The position numbers and the translations under genes were made by a program. Under the pieces are notes generated by a model. The model searched no databases. It was not told the origin of the DNA and worked only from the letters and a program-made list of their open reading frames with translations. Shown piece after piece: positions 40,991-50,799 of a stretch of 60,823 nt of DNA (position 1 is its first letter; the number at the start of each line of letters is the position of its first letter). This DNA comes from CAUZFZ01 sp963579025 (lineage in GTDB: Bacteria > Planctomycetota > Planctomycetia > Planctomycetales > Planctomycetaceae), in NCBI GenBank assembly GCA_963579025.1, contig CAUZFZ010000047.1, forward strand, positions 1 through 60,823. The letters are read 5' to 3'.

Positions 40991-42544
40991 GTGTCGAACA
41001 GCAAACGACCACACGTTCTGCTCATTACGACCGATCACTGGCCGGCGCATCTGCTTGGCTCGGCGGGGCACCCAGTGATTCAGACTCCGACGCTGGATGA
41101 ACTCGCGCGTTGCGGGCGGGTTTACTCCAATGCCTACAGCGAGTGCCCTGTCTGCATTCCAGCGCGTCGCAGCCTGCTGACCGGCCAGAGTCCGCGGTCT
41201 CATGGAGACCGAACGTTTCAGACAACGCTGCCCATGCCAGACGCGCCGACAATCGCAGACTGCTTTCGCGGAGCCGGCTACCAGGCGTTCGCAACCGGCA
41301 AGCTGCATGTGTTTCCGCAGCGGGCGCGGGCCGGTTTTGACGATGTGATTCTCGCCGAAGAAGGTCGGCCGCACTGGGGGGTGTGGGACGACTACGACAT
41401 CTTCCTTGGCGATCAGGGGCACGCGGGGCGTCAGTTCGATCATGCGATGAGTAACAACCAGTACTCCGCAAGGCCGTGGCATCTGCCGGAAGAATGTCAT
41501 GTGACCAACTGGACCACGCGGGAAATGTGCCGCACGATTCGGCGTCGTGACCCGACTCGACCGGGGTTCTGGTATCTGTCCTACACGCATCCGCATCCAC
41601 CACTCGTCCCGCCTCAGTATTGCTGGGACATCTACCGCGACATGGCAGTCGACTCCCCGGCCTACGGTGACTGGGTCCCACCGGAATGGCGTGTGGACGG
41701 ACTGCCTTCACGCGCCGAGACGCGGGAGAGTTCCGTTGCCGAAACAGAACCCGTCTTCCGGCTGCAGATGCAGTACGACGGTTGGAGCAATCGCTCAGCT
41801 CAGGCCGTGCAAACCGGCCTGCGTGGCTTTTACGCGTTGTGTACTCACATCGATCATCAGTTGCGACTGGTACTCGGAACGCTGCGGGAAGAGGGCATTC
41901 TCGATGACACCATTATCCTGTTCACGGCGGATCACGGAGACATGCTCGGCCGTCACGGATTGTGGGCCAAGCGTCTGTTCTATGAGCCATCGACCAACGT
42001 CCCAATGATCCTCGTGGGTCCAAAGGGAGATGAGCGTGTACCGGAAGGCTCCGCTGACGATCGGCTAACCGGACTGCAGGATGTGATGCCGACGCTACTC
42101 GATCTTGCCGGCATCGATATGCCGGCTTCATGCGACGGCCTGCCGATCACGGGCAGCCAGTGCCGTGAACACATTTACGGAGAGTGCAACGAAGGACCAG
42201 CAGCAACGCGGATGCTCCGTGACGATCAGTTCAAGCTGATTTACTACCCGGCTGGAAACTGCCGACAGCTCTTCGATTTACGGAATGACCCGCTGGAGTG
42301 CCACAACCTTGCAAACTCGGCAAACCACGTCGAAACGCTGCAGCGCCTGACGGATCGACTTATTGGTGAGCTGTATGGCTCGGACAAAGACTGGCTGGAT
42401 GCCGACGGGAGCCTGGTCGGGATGCCGGATCAGGAGTGCCCATCCGGAGCGAATCGCGGGCTCGCCCTGCAGCGTGGAGTTCACTGGCCACCGGCTCCAG
42501 TGACTCCCCCGAAGATCGGCGAAACGAATTCCGGCACCAACTGA
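40991..42544 (+). CDS. Formylglycine-dependent sulfatase
   Basis: A 517-residue sulfatase with a GTG start preceded by AAAGGA. The N-terminal metal site is 'HVLLITTDHWPAHLLG', and the activation motif C-x-P-x-R is CIPAR at residues 55-59, where Cys55 would become formylglycine. 'GDHGDMLG' type second metal site appears as 'TADHGDMLGRHGLWAKRLFY'. It removes sulfate esters from polysaccharides or other substrates. No signal peptide is visible, so it may be cytoplasmic or use an unseen export route. It is followed 207 bases later by a DUF1501 protein, a pairing common in planctomycetes. Confidence 0.92.
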   Translation: MSNSKRPHVLLITTDHWPAHLLGSAGHPVIQTPTLDELARCGRVYSNAYSECPVCIPARRSLLTGQSPRSHGDRTFQTTLPMPDAPTIADCFRGAGYQAFATGKLHVFPQRARAGFDDVILAEEGRPHWGVWDDYDIFLGDQGHAGRQFDHAMSNNQYSARPWHLPEECHVTNWTTREMCRTIRRRDPTRPGFWYLSYTHPHPPLVPPQYCWDIYRDMAVDSPAYGDWVPPEWRVDGLPSRAETRESSVAETEPVFRLQMQYDGWSNRSAQAVQTGLRGFYALCTHIDHQLRLVLGTLREEGILDDTIILFTADHGDMLGRHGLWAKRLFYEPSTNVPMILVGPKGDERVPEGSADDRLTGLQDVMPTLLDLAGIDMPASCDGLPITGSQCREHIYGECNEGPAATRMLRDDQFKLIYYPAGNCRQLFDLRNDPLECHNLANSANHVETLQRLTDRLIGELYGSDKDWLDADGSLVGMPDQECPSGANRGLALQRGVHWPPAPVTPPKIGETNSGTN

Positions 42545-42751
42545 CGCAGGATCGTCCCGCACCCTGTTGGGGACAGAATCTACGGTCGGCACAGATGCGT
42601 CTCCTGATCCGCGCCGATCAGAGTAATCTGACTCCAAACATCGATGCGCTCTTGCGCCACAAACTCCTGCTGCGATAATCTCTCAAACCACAACAGCGAT
42701 TCAGCCGATGCCCGTATGTGAGTCGGCATCGGCCAGTTTTCGAGGACACAG

Positions 42752-44173
42752 ATGATGATCACGTTGACCGGAAAAGCCCGTAAACACTGCGACGGTATCA
42801 GCCGGCGGGGCTTTCTGACGGCCGGCGCATTCGGCCTGGGAGCAGCCGGGATTTCCTTACCGCAACTGCTGGCAGCCGAGTCGGCCGCCGGGATCGGCAG
42901 CTCGAACAAAGCAATTATCAATGTCCATCTGGACGGCGGTCCGCCGCACATGGACATGATCGATATGAAAATGTCGGCTCCCGTCGAGATTCGCGGCGAG
43001 TTCTTTCCGATTCAGACAAAGCTGCCGGGCGTCGAAGTGAGCGAACTGATGCCTCGACTGGCCGGGATGGCGGATCGCTTCGCGCTGATTCGGTCACTTG
43101 TCGGTTCAGCGGGTCGGCACGACGGTTTTCAGTGCCAGTCCGGGTTCTCGAACAAAGAGCTGACGTCGATCGGCGGACGCCCGGCGATGGGTAGTGTCGT
43201 CGGCAAACTGCTTGGTCAACCGGAAGATGTGGCTCCGTCGTTTGTGGACCTCATGCAGGGGCGACCGCTGGTGCGCAACAGTGCCCGACCAGGATTTCTC
43301 GGACCGTCACACAAGCCGTTTCGTCCCGATCTTTCAGACATGTTCAAACGGGAACTCGAAACCGGCATGAAAGGCGAACTCGCACGGCTGGGCGGCGACC
43401 ACCGAGTCAGCCTGTCGCTTAACGAGAATCTTTCGATTGACCGGCTGCAGACTCGGACGGCATTACTGAGCGAAATGGATCGCATCAAACGATCTGTTGA
43501 TGCCAGCGGGATGATGGACGCAATGGATGCTTTCACTCAGCAGGCGGTCAGCATTCTCACCTCAGGCCGGTTCGCTGAGGCGATGGACCTGACTCGCGAA
43601 GACCCGCGGACAGTCGAGCGTTATACGGTTCAAGGCGACCCGTCGGCCGAGCGGTTCTATACCGCGGAAGGTCCGGACTCGACTCACAAGTTTCTGCTCG
43701 CGCGCCGGCTGATCGAGGCAGGTGTTCGGTGCGTCAGTGTTTCAATAAGCGATTTTGACACGCACTCGAAGAACTTTCCGCGGATGCGGCAGCTCATTCC
43801 GATCGTTGATCACGGGCTGGCAACTTTGGTCACCGATCTGGAAGAGCGAGGCATGCTGGACGATGTGACCATCGTCGCGTGGGGCGAATTCGGTCGCACA
43901 CCTCGGGTCGATCCCAAATCCGGCGGCCGTCACCACTGGCCGCGCGTCGCTCCGGCAATTCTGGCCGGAGGCGGAATGTCAGTTGGAAAAGTCATTGGAG
44001 CCACTGATCGAACGGCTGGATCGGCGATCTCGCGGCCCGTCCACTACAAAGATGTCTTCGCGACGCTGTACTCGAATCTCGGAATCGACGCGCGGCATAC
44101 AACGATCGTCGATCCACAGGGACGTCCGCAGTATCTGCTGGACGACGGGCATCAACTGCCGGAATTGAGCTGA
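42752..44173 (+). CDS. Tat-exported DUF1501 protein
   Basis: A 473-residue protein of the DUF1501 (sulfatase-like) family. The N-terminus carries a twin-arginine signal: SRRGFLTAGAFGLGAAGIS. The family pattern is visible in 'INVHLDGGPPHMDMIDMK' (alkaline-phosphatase-like metal site), 'FALIRSLVG' and 'VTIVAWGEFGRTPRVD', ending 'GGRHHWPRVAPAILAGG'. These proteins share the alkaline phosphatase fold but their reaction is unknown. In planctomycetes they usually accompany DUF1553/DUF1549 cytochromes; here the neighbour is a sulfatase. Confidence 0.9.
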   Translation: MMITLTGKARKHCDGISRRGFLTAGAFGLGAAGISLPQLLAAESAAGIGSSNKAIINVHLDGGPPHMDMIDMKMSAPVEIRGEFFPIQTKLPGVEVSELMPRLAGMADRFALIRSLVGSAGRHDGFQCQSGFSNKELTSIGGRPAMGSVVGKLLGQPEDVAPSFVDLMQGRPLVRNSARPGFLGPSHKPFRPDLSDMFKRELETGMKGELARLGGDHRVSLSLNENLSIDRLQTRTALLSEMDRIKRSVDASGMMDAMDAFTQQAVSILTSGRFAEAMDLTREDPRTVERYTVQGDPSAERFYTAEGPDSTHKFLLARRLIEAGVRCVSVSISDFDTHSKNFPRMRQLIPIVDHGLATLVTDLEERGMLDDVTIVAWGEFGRTPRVDPKSGGRHHWPRVAPAILAGGGMSVGKVIGATDRTAGSAISRPVHYKDVFATLYSNLGIDARHTTIVDPQGRPQYLLDDGHQLPELS

Positions 44174-44253
44174 ATCGCGCTGAGTCGAAGCCGCTGACAG
44201 ACGATCCTGATCGCACGCCGAAGTTGCGACTCGTGTGAGAGTTGCAGCCTGAT

Positions 44254-45090
44254 TCAGAATTCGCCGATCAACTCGCCTCCGTGCCTGGTCGACAGGCCGA
44301 CGAGCTGATTGTGATCAGTCGAATCGTTCACGAACCGCACTGATCCATCTGCTACCAGAAAGAATGCTCCGCCTGTATGCCAGCTCCAGAAATGGTTCGT
44401 GTGCGCGCTGGAATCGTCACCGGGGGACAGCCCAGTGCTCATGTCGAGAAACGCATCCCGCGTGCCGCCGCAAAGCATCCAGCCAAAGTTGCAGGCGCGA
44501 GGAATCCCCCGCTCGCCCATCATGAGAGTGTTGGATGTGCCGTCGCTGATCCTGGCAAAATTTGTCGAACTGTTGTGATAGAAAATTCCGTCGCGAGCCG
44601 TTCGTGTGCTGCCACTCAACCCGAAGTAGTCGCCAGGCCGGTGATCACCGAGGAACGAATTCGTGCATAACCGACCGCCATTCGGATCGCTCGGACACAA
44701 ATAGAGTGGCACAGTCTTGACCGTGGGGCTTGCCGAGCCGGCGGCGAGCGCGAAATTCTGGCACGCCGAGTAAGTGGCCAGATCGAATTCGAAGTCGACC
44801 TGCCCATAGAGCGGCGCCTGCTCAATGAAAGGGAGAAGCATTGAGCGAAATGTCCATTGGCGCGGCACGATCAGGCCCATCGGCAGTACGCGATGAGCTT
44901 CGTGGTAGTTGTGAAGAGCCAGCCCCCATTGCTTCAGGTGATTTCGACACTGTGTCCGCCGAGCCGCCTCTCGTGCCTGCTGGACGGCCGGCAGCAGCAA
45001 CGCAATCAAGACTGCGATGATCGCGATCACGACCAGCAGTTCGATCAGCGTGAAACCGGACTTGCGCCTTTGCCGTTGCATGCGTCTCAT
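44254..45090 (-). CDS. DUF1559 protein with prepilin-type N-terminus
   Basis: A 278-residue protein from the ATG of MRRMQRQRRKSGFTLIELLV. The prepilin cleavage motif (G|FTLIE) and following hydrophobic helix are typical, so it should be cleaved by a prepilin peptidase. Then 'QQAREAARRTQCRNHLKQWG', the DUF1559 hallmark, leads into 'LALHNYHEAHRVLPMG'. A C-terminal 'HTGGAFFLVADGSVRF' (the H-x-G/D-G-S-V-x-F end) closes the domain. Planctomycetes carry dozens of these pseudopilin-like genes, function unknown. It is convergent with the DUF1501 gene. Confidence 0.93.
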   Translation of the reverse strand: MRRMQRQRRKSGFTLIELLVVIAIIAVLIALLLPAVQQAREAARRTQCRNHLKQWGLALHNYHEAHRVLPMGLIVPRQWTFRSMLLPFIEQAPLYGQVDFEFDLATYSACQNFALAAGSASPTVKTVPLYLCPSDPNGGRLCTNSFLGDHRPGDYFGLSGSTRTARDGIFYHNSSTNFARISDGTSNTLMMGERGIPRACNFGWMLCGGTRDAFLDMSTGLSPGDDSSAHTNHFWSWHTGGAFFLVADGSVRFVNDSTDHNQLVGLSTRHGGELIGEF

Positions 45091-45328
45091 TTCAGTCTCT
45101 CGGAGCGCTGTTTGCAAGATGCGTCAGATGGATTGCTCCGATCCGCACGCGACTGCCCGTGGGTGTTGCGATCAGGTCGACTCACCTGTCCAACCGGCAT
45201 TTACGGCTCGCTCTACCGGGCTTTACACGTCGGTGGATCGAGTCCGTTGAATCTGTTAAACCGCGTCCCGTCGTGCTCCGTGTCCACGACACTTGACTCA
45301 TCTTTCATTATTCCGGAAATGCACTTCG

Positions 45329-45754
45329 ATGCCTGACCATCCCGAAACTCTGTTTAGCCACGCGGAAGTTTTGCTCAATTCGCTTCGCCACATTCTCATG
45401 ATCGTGATCGCGAAGATTCTTCCGTGGACCGCGCTGATCGCCTGGGTTGCGTTCTGGCTTCTGGCCGTCAACTGGGTGAAGTTCCGGCAGGTTCTTGTGC
45501 AGGGTGGTTTGATCGGTCTCGTCCTGATTGGCCTGTGTATGATCCTGCTTTGGGGTTTGATTGCCCCACCCGCGGATGGGGCTCATTACCTGTTCGGCCT
45601 GACCCTGAGTAACTTTGCCGGCAAAACCGTCTACGTGACCTCGTTGTTCTGCATCATGTTTCTCTGTGGTTCCGTGCAGCTTTCCGGTTGCTGCAGCTCG
45701 CTATGCCGCTTTGAGGAAGATGAGCCTGCTAAAGACGCCGTTCACGCTCATTGA
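45329..45754 (+). CDS. Small polytopic membrane protein
   Basis: A 141-residue protein from the ATG of MPDHPETLFSHAEVLLNSLR. Three or four hydrophobic spans: 'ILPWTALIAWVAFWLLAVNW', 'GGLIGLVLIGLCMILLWGLI', and 'VYVTSLFCIMFLCGSVQL', then a cysteine-rich turn (SGCCSSLC) and a charged tail ending HAH. The loop with P-P-A-D-G-A-H looks conserved. I recognise no family. It stands between the DUF1559 gene and the RTX protease. Confidence 0.65.
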   Translation: MPDHPETLFSHAEVLLNSLRHILMIVIAKILPWTALIAWVAFWLLAVNWVKFRQVLVQGGLIGLVLIGLCMILLWGLIAPPADGAHYLFGLTLSNFAGKTVYVTSLFCIMFLCGSVQLSGCCSSLCRFEEDEPAKDAVHAH

Positions 45755-45829
45755 GCGGTTCGGAGCAGCAGTCCGTTCGCTGCCCTGCCTGTGACGTTCT
45801 AATGCGCGTCGCCGCGGCTGTTACGGGTC

Positions 45830-48800
45830 TCAAAACGTCGAGAGGACCCAGTCTGGCGGTGTGATTGTGAAGAACTCGTCGGCTTCTTCCGGTTCGAGTA
45901 CAGCGTCACCCGCGTCGGGTCCGCTTCCACTTCCACCCGCCAGTATATCGACGCTGCCGCCACCGTTGACGCGATCGGCTCCGCCCATCCCGATGACGAT
46001 GTCAACACCGCCCTCGCCCTCAAGCGTGTCGTTACCGTCGCCGCCGAACAGCGTGTCGTCGGCACCGCCGCCTTTCAGCAGGTCGTTGCCGGTGAACCCG
46101 TCCAGGCCGTCCCTGCCCTGCCCGCCGTTCAAGGTGTCGTTGCCTGCGTCGCCGATCAGTGTGTCATTGCCGTCGTCCCCGAACAGGCGATCGTTCTGAT
46201 CACCACCGCGCAGCGAATCGTCACCAGTCCCGCCGAACAAACGATCGGCTCCGCCACCGCCCTCAAGGGTGTCATTCCCGTCGTCACCAAACAGGCGGTC
46301 AGAACCACTGCCACCTTCCAGGCTGTCATCCCCCGCGCCGCCAATCAACTGATCGCCAGATCCTTCGTTACCCTGAAGCGTGTCGTCGCCGTCGTTGCCA
46401 TTCAATGTGTCCGCGCCCGTTCCGCCGGACAGCAGGTCGAGGCCGGCGTTGCCGGTCAGCAGGTCGTTGCCGGCCTCGCCCAGCAGCACATCGTTGTTGC
46501 CGCCAGCGGTCAGCGTGTCGTCGCCATCACCCCCTCGCAGAGTCACGCGTCCGTTATATGCGATCGAATTCAGGCTGTTGGCGCTGGCTCCTCCCGTGAT
46601 TTCGACTCGCTCGATCCCGATCAGGCGATCCGATCCGTTGCCGGTGACCCTGAACTGCCGAACAACGAAGTCGGCATCGTTCGATTCGATGACTCGATCA
46701 CTGCCAGGACCTCCGCTGAGCACGTCGTTACCCGGTCCGCCAGTCAGTACATCGAACCCGCTTTGTCCGCGGAGACGATCGTTGCCATCGCCACCTCGCA
46801 GCGTATCCACGCCGCCACCGCCGAACGCGATGTCGTTCCCTTCGCCTCCATCAGCGTCATCACGTCCCTGGTTACCGTTCAGCGTATCTCTGCCGAGGCC
46901 GCCTCTCAGAACGTCGTCCCCATCTTCACCGCGCAGTAAATCGTTTCCATCATCACCGTCCAACGTGTCGTTGCTCGTTCCTCCGAAAATCTGATCATTG
47001 CCCGCACCGCCATTAATCAGGTCGGCACCACCCTCACCCAGCAGGACGTCGTTCTGAGCCGAGCCTGTTACGGTGTCGTTTCCAGTTCCCCCCCTGACGG
47101 TCGTGAGCCCGGTGAATGCGCTCACGTCGATGACATTGGCGGAATTCCCACCCGAGATTTCCGCGACCTCAATGTTGGCCAGTACATCGGTTCCGATTCC
47201 AGTCAGCGACGCCGCGAGGACCGAAATGTCTGCATCGGCCGACTCGATAAGTCGATCCGTTCCATCACCTCCGTCCTGCGTATCGTTGCCCGCTCCGCCG
47301 GTGAGTACATCGTCGCCAGCGTTTCCGTTCACGGCATCGTTACCGTCGCCAGCAATCAGTTGATCGTTGTCATCCCCTCCAATCAGCACGTCGTTGCCGG
47401 TTTCGCCGATCAGGATGTCCGCGCCCGCCGATCCGTTGATGGTGTCGTTGTCTGCTCCGCCGGCGAGCACATCGTCGCCGCTGTCTCCATCGATCGCGTC
47501 GTTACCTGCCCGGCCATCAATCTGATCATCATCGTCGCCGCCGCGCAGCGAATCGTTACCGCCACCGCCAATAATCGTGTCCGGACCGGCGTCGCCTTCG
47601 ATCGTGTCCGCCGCGGAGCCACCCTGTAGCGAATCGGCGCCGGCGTTACCCGCAAGCCGCAACGAAACGGTAGCGGTCGACCCGTCCAGGTCGTCGTCTC
47701 CGTCGCCGCCTGTGACCGATACCGAGCCAGCGAACAGACTGTCGAGCGCCAGGATCGAAATGCTGTCGTCTCCGCCTGCAGCGTTGACCACAACCTGACC
47801 CGTCAGGTTTGTGAAGTTGACCGTCTCGCTGGATGAAACGCTGCGAATCGTGGACAGCCCGTTACCGATAGTCGCGTCGTCTTCGAGTGTGATGACATCG
47901 GCTGTGTCAAAGAACGTGAAGACACGACTGGTGGCAGCAATCAGATCCTCAATCGGTTCGAGACCGGTGTAGAACAGGGACGCGGGTGATGCGGCGTCGA
48001 CCGAGACCGAACCGTCGCTCGAATTAAGGAATGTGTGACCGACCTGCGTTGCTGTCGAGCCCTGCAATGCCAGCGAGTCATTTCCGCCCTGGCCGTTATA
48101 CGTAAACGTATCAGACAGGCTGTATTCGACGTCAAGCAGGTCGTCGCCACTGCCGCCGTTGACGAAGATGTCCGCGCTGAACTGACTGTCCAGTGAAATA
48201 AATTCGATCGTATCGGCCATGCTGCCGCCGGCGATGAAAATGTCAGACGTCGTTGTGTCGAATTCGATCGGCGGGTCGCCATTGATCGTGTATTGCGAGA
48301 CACCGTCGTTCGGCGTTGCGTTATCCGAAATCACGATGGAATTCGGAGCCAGTGCGGCCAGCAGAATCGTCGGGCTGGTCAGGCCGCTGCCAGGTGAAAT
48401 CTGCCAGCCCATGTCGGCGAGCGCGGCAACATCAAGTCCCGTGAGCAGTTTACGAGTTCCGTCAGCAAGGTCCGGATCCATCGCCGTTTCCTGGCCGTCG
48501 TCGATCAGGCCCTGCTGCCAGTGCCCCGGATCACTTAGTGGAACGCTGCCGCCCACTGCGTACTCCACCGAAGCCTGGCCGCCGGTGAACACGCCGCCGG
48601 AAACCAGACTCATAAACGAGGGAGCTGTTCCGAAGCCGATCACGTGCATCAACTCGTGCACGGCAGTCGACAGGAAGTCGAACTCACCGGCATCGAGTCC
48701 ACCGTCCGAAAGACCGAAGTGCCAGTTCGTGGTCGTATCGAAGGCGATCGCACCGCCGAAGGGACCAAAATCGGTCGCGAAAGCATCCAGCGCCCCAGCC

Positions 48801-49285
48801 TGTCCACGCGCGATGACCGTGTCGACGAACTCGGGGACACCCGACACGAACGGGATGGATCCAGGACCACCAAACGCCAGGGTGCCACCCAGGTCCCGGG
48901 CTCCGACATACACAACAATCGTGTCTTCACCAATGATCGGGTCAATGACGTCGAATGTACTGCCACTGGACGGGTCCACGAACTGCGCCGTCCAGGTGTC
49001 GTCGATGTCGAGCTGATGCGGGATGATCTCGAACAGGACGTCTTCGAGCTGACTGCCAACCTGAAAACCGGCTTCCGCCAGGACGTCACGCCGTGCGAGG
49101 TCGTCGAAGAACCCTCCGGCATCACGTGAATAGTCGAACTGAAACGTGACGGCGGGCAGGACGCGTGTCTCCAGGGTTTCGACGGGGCGCCGCCTGTCTG
49201 CGCGCCGTGCGCGATCCAGACGGGCGCGCGGCTTCGCCGCAGACAATTGAGAAAACAGTCCTCCAAGCCAATGGCGCCGCAGCAT
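45830..49285 (-). CDS. RTX-repeat surface protein with N-terminal metalloprotease domain
   Basis: A 1151-residue protein. The N-terminus is basic and carries 'RRPVETLETRVLPAVTF', the LEPR-like sorting segment of planctomycete surface proteins. Residues 45-295 form a zinc protease domain: HELMHVIGFG (H210, E211, H214), then a distal 'GHWQQGL' histidine (about H255) and 'TAMDPDL' Met-turn, an arrangement like leishmanolysin-type enzymes. After a linker come more than twenty calcium-binding nonapeptides (GGxGxDxLx), for example 'GGGGNDSLRGGDDDDQIDGR', interrupted by two spacer beta-domains. It is probably exported and Ca2+-folded outside the cell. It runs against the small membrane gene. Confidence 0.92.
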   Translation of the reverse strand: MLRRHWLGGLFSQLSAAKPRARLDRARRADRRRPVETLETRVLPAVTFQFDYSRDAGGFFDDLARRDVLAEAGFQVGSQLEDVLFEIIPHQLDIDDTWTAQFVDPSSGSTFDVIDPIIGEDTIVVYVGARDLGGTLAFGGPGSIPFVSGVPEFVDTVIARGQAGALDAFATDFGPFGGAIAFDTTTNWHFGLSDGGLDAGEFDFLSTAVHELMHVIGFGTAPSFMSLVSGGVFTGGQASVEYAVGGSVPLSDPGHWQQGLIDDGQETAMDPDLADGTRKLLTGLDVAALADMGWQISPGSGLTSPTILLAALAPNSIVISDNATPNDGVSQYTINGDPPIEFDTTTSDIFIAGGSMADTIEFISLDSQFSADIFVNGGSGDDLLDVEYSLSDTFTYNGQGGNDSLALQGSTATQVGHTFLNSSDGSVSVDAASPASLFYTGLEPIEDLIAATSRVFTFFDTADVITLEDDATIGNGLSTIRSVSSSETVNFTNLTGQVVVNAAGGDDSISILALDSLFAGSVSVTGGDGDDDLDGSTATVSLRLAGNAGADSLQGGSAADTIEGDAGPDTIIGGGGNDSLRGGDDDDQIDGRAGNDAIDGDSGDDVLAGGADNDTINGSAGADILIGETGNDVLIGGDDNDQLIAGDGNDAVNGNAGDDVLTGGAGNDTQDGGDGTDRLIESADADISVLAASLTGIGTDVLANIEVAEISGGNSANVIDVSAFTGLTTVRGGTGNDTVTGSAQNDVLLGEGGADLINGGAGNDQIFGGTSNDTLDGDDGNDLLRGEDGDDVLRGGLGRDTLNGNQGRDDADGGEGNDIAFGGGGVDTLRGGDGNDRLRGQSGFDVLTGGPGNDVLSGGPGSDRVIESNDADFVVRQFRVTGNGSDRLIGIERVEITGGASANSLNSIAYNGRVTLRGGDGDDTLTAGGNNDVLLGEAGNDLLTGNAGLDLLSGGTGADTLNGNDGDDTLQGNEGSGDQLIGGAGDDSLEGGSGSDRLFGDDGNDTLEGGGGADRLFGGTGDDSLRGGDQNDRLFGDDGNDTLIGDAGNDTLNGGQGRDGLDGFTGNDLLKGGGADDTLFGGDGNDTLEGEGGVDIVIGMGGADRVNGGGSVDILAGGSGSGPDAGDAVLEPEEADEFFTITPPDWVLSTF

Positions 49286-49722
49286 GGAACAGTCACTCCC
49301 CCGATCACTGATCTGTCACACCCAGATGGACTCGCTGATTGAGTATTCCCAATTGCTCCACCGAAAAACGCCCTCTCGCAGTTCGCAACTGACATCAGGA
49401 ACCTGACTCCCGTAACCAGCCCTGCTTCCGACATCGCTAAGACGACGGTTGGCCCGCCAGAACTGTTTTACCCGGATGTCCTACGGAATTGATGTGCGAA
49501 TTCGACAAACGACCCGCTTTCGCGGCAGATTCAGACGTTCCTCGACGAGCATGCGATCCAGGAGTTCCTGAAAAACTGCTATCACGTGCCATTTCGGTTC
49601 GGCTTTCCAATCGCTCCCCGTACCAGATCCAAGTCGATACGATCCGCGCACCACAAATCTGGCTTGCTGAAGGTCTAACGCGAACTCGATTCATAAATCC
49701 ACACATTGTCGAAGGAAACAAT
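49286..49722. other. Intergenic region upstream of the MoxR gene
   Basis: This 437-base gap between divergent genes shows no convincing coding frame. The frame that continues upstream of the MoxR ATG has no protein-like character. The promoters of both flanking genes should lie here, but I find no clear boxes. Confidence 0.4.
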
Positions 49723-50769
49723 ATGGCTGACACCGGTATCACGCAGGAATCTATCGATCGGCTCAACAAGGCTGCGAGTGAGATCCGGGATCAGATGTCG
49801 CAGGTCATCATCGGACAGGACGACGTCATCGATCATCTGTTGACGGCACTTTTCAGCCGCGGCCATTGCCTGCTGGAAGGCGTACCCGGACTGGCCAAAA
49901 CGCTGATGATCAGCACGCTGGCCCGCTGCCTGTCGATGACATTCGCCCGCGTGCAGTTCACACCGGACCTCATGCCGGCCGACATCACCGGCACCGATGT
50001 CATCCAGGAGAATCGCGAGACCGGCGAACGCGAGTTCCGCTTCATCACCGGACCACTGTTCCACAATGTGATCCTCGCCGATGAAATCAACCGGACGCCG
50101 CCAAAGACGCAAGCCGCACTGCTGGAGGCCATGCAGGAGCGACAGGTCACGGTAGGTCAGACCCGGCACAAGCTCAGCGACCCGTTCTTTGTGCTGGCGA
50201 CACAAAACCCCATCGAACAGGAAGGCACCTACCCGCTGCCGGAAGCTCAGCAGGACCGCTTCATGTTTAAGGTCTTCGTCGAGTACCCAGGCTTCGAAGA
50301 AGAACGTGCGATCGCGAAACAGACGACCGGTGTCCTGAGCGACGACATCAAGCCCGTGCTGACTGGCGAAGAAATCATCGAACTGCAGAACATCGTACGT
50401 CAGGTCCCGGTGACCGATCACGTTGTCGATTACGCTCTGGCCCTGGTTCGCCAGACGCGAGTGGGCGAAGACGGTGTCCCTGGATTCGTTGACGAATGGT
50501 TGAGCTGGGGAGCCGGCCCGCGAGCAGTCCAGTTCCTGCTTCTGGGCGGAAAAGCCCGAGCCTTGATGCACGGGCGCAGTTACGTATCGACTGACGACGT
50601 CGCCGCGCTGGCGCAACCGGTCCTGCGGCACCGCATCGTCACGAACTTCTCCGCACAGAGCGAAGGCATCACACCGGACCGAGTGGTCGAGAAGCTCGTG
50701 GCAGAGACACCATCCAAAGAGGGCGAACTGACGAGTGATCCACGGCTGCAGAAGATCTTTGCAGCCTGA
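49723..50769 (+). CDS. MoxR-family AAA+ ATPase
   Basis: A 348-residue ATPase from the ATG of MADTGITQESIDRLNKAASE. Walker A is 'LLEGVPGLAKTLM', Walker B 'ILADEINRTPPKTQAALLEA', and sensor 1 'FVLATQNPIEQEGTYPLPEA'. All are classic MoxR signatures. MoxR proteins act as chaperones for metal insertion or assembly of complexes and nearly always neighbour DUF58 and VWA proteins, as here. The longer upstream frame is not needed. It is separated from the DUF58 gene by an opposite-strand gene pair. Confidence 0.95.
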   Translation: MADTGITQESIDRLNKAASEIRDQMSQVIIGQDDVIDHLLTALFSRGHCLLEGVPGLAKTLMISTLARCLSMTFARVQFTPDLMPADITGTDVIQENRETGEREFRFITGPLFHNVILADEINRTPPKTQAALLEAMQERQVTVGQTRHKLSDPFFVLATQNPIEQEGTYPLPEAQQDRFMFKVFVEYPGFEEERAIAKQTTGVLSDDIKPVLTGEEIIELQNIVRQVPVTDHVVDYALALVRQTRVGEDGVPGFVDEWLSWGAGPRAVQFLLLGGKARALMHGRSYVSTDDVAALAQPVLRHRIVTNFSAQSEGITPDRVVEKLVAETPSKEGELTSDPRLQKIFAA

Positions 50770-50799
50770 AAGTTCATTTTAAACGCGTGCGAAAACAGG

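Noticed and set aside
45861..48303. Several long plus-strand frames opposite the RTX gene
   Set aside because: They are mirror shadows of the calcium-repeat DNA, rich in Ser/Pro, and not independent genes.
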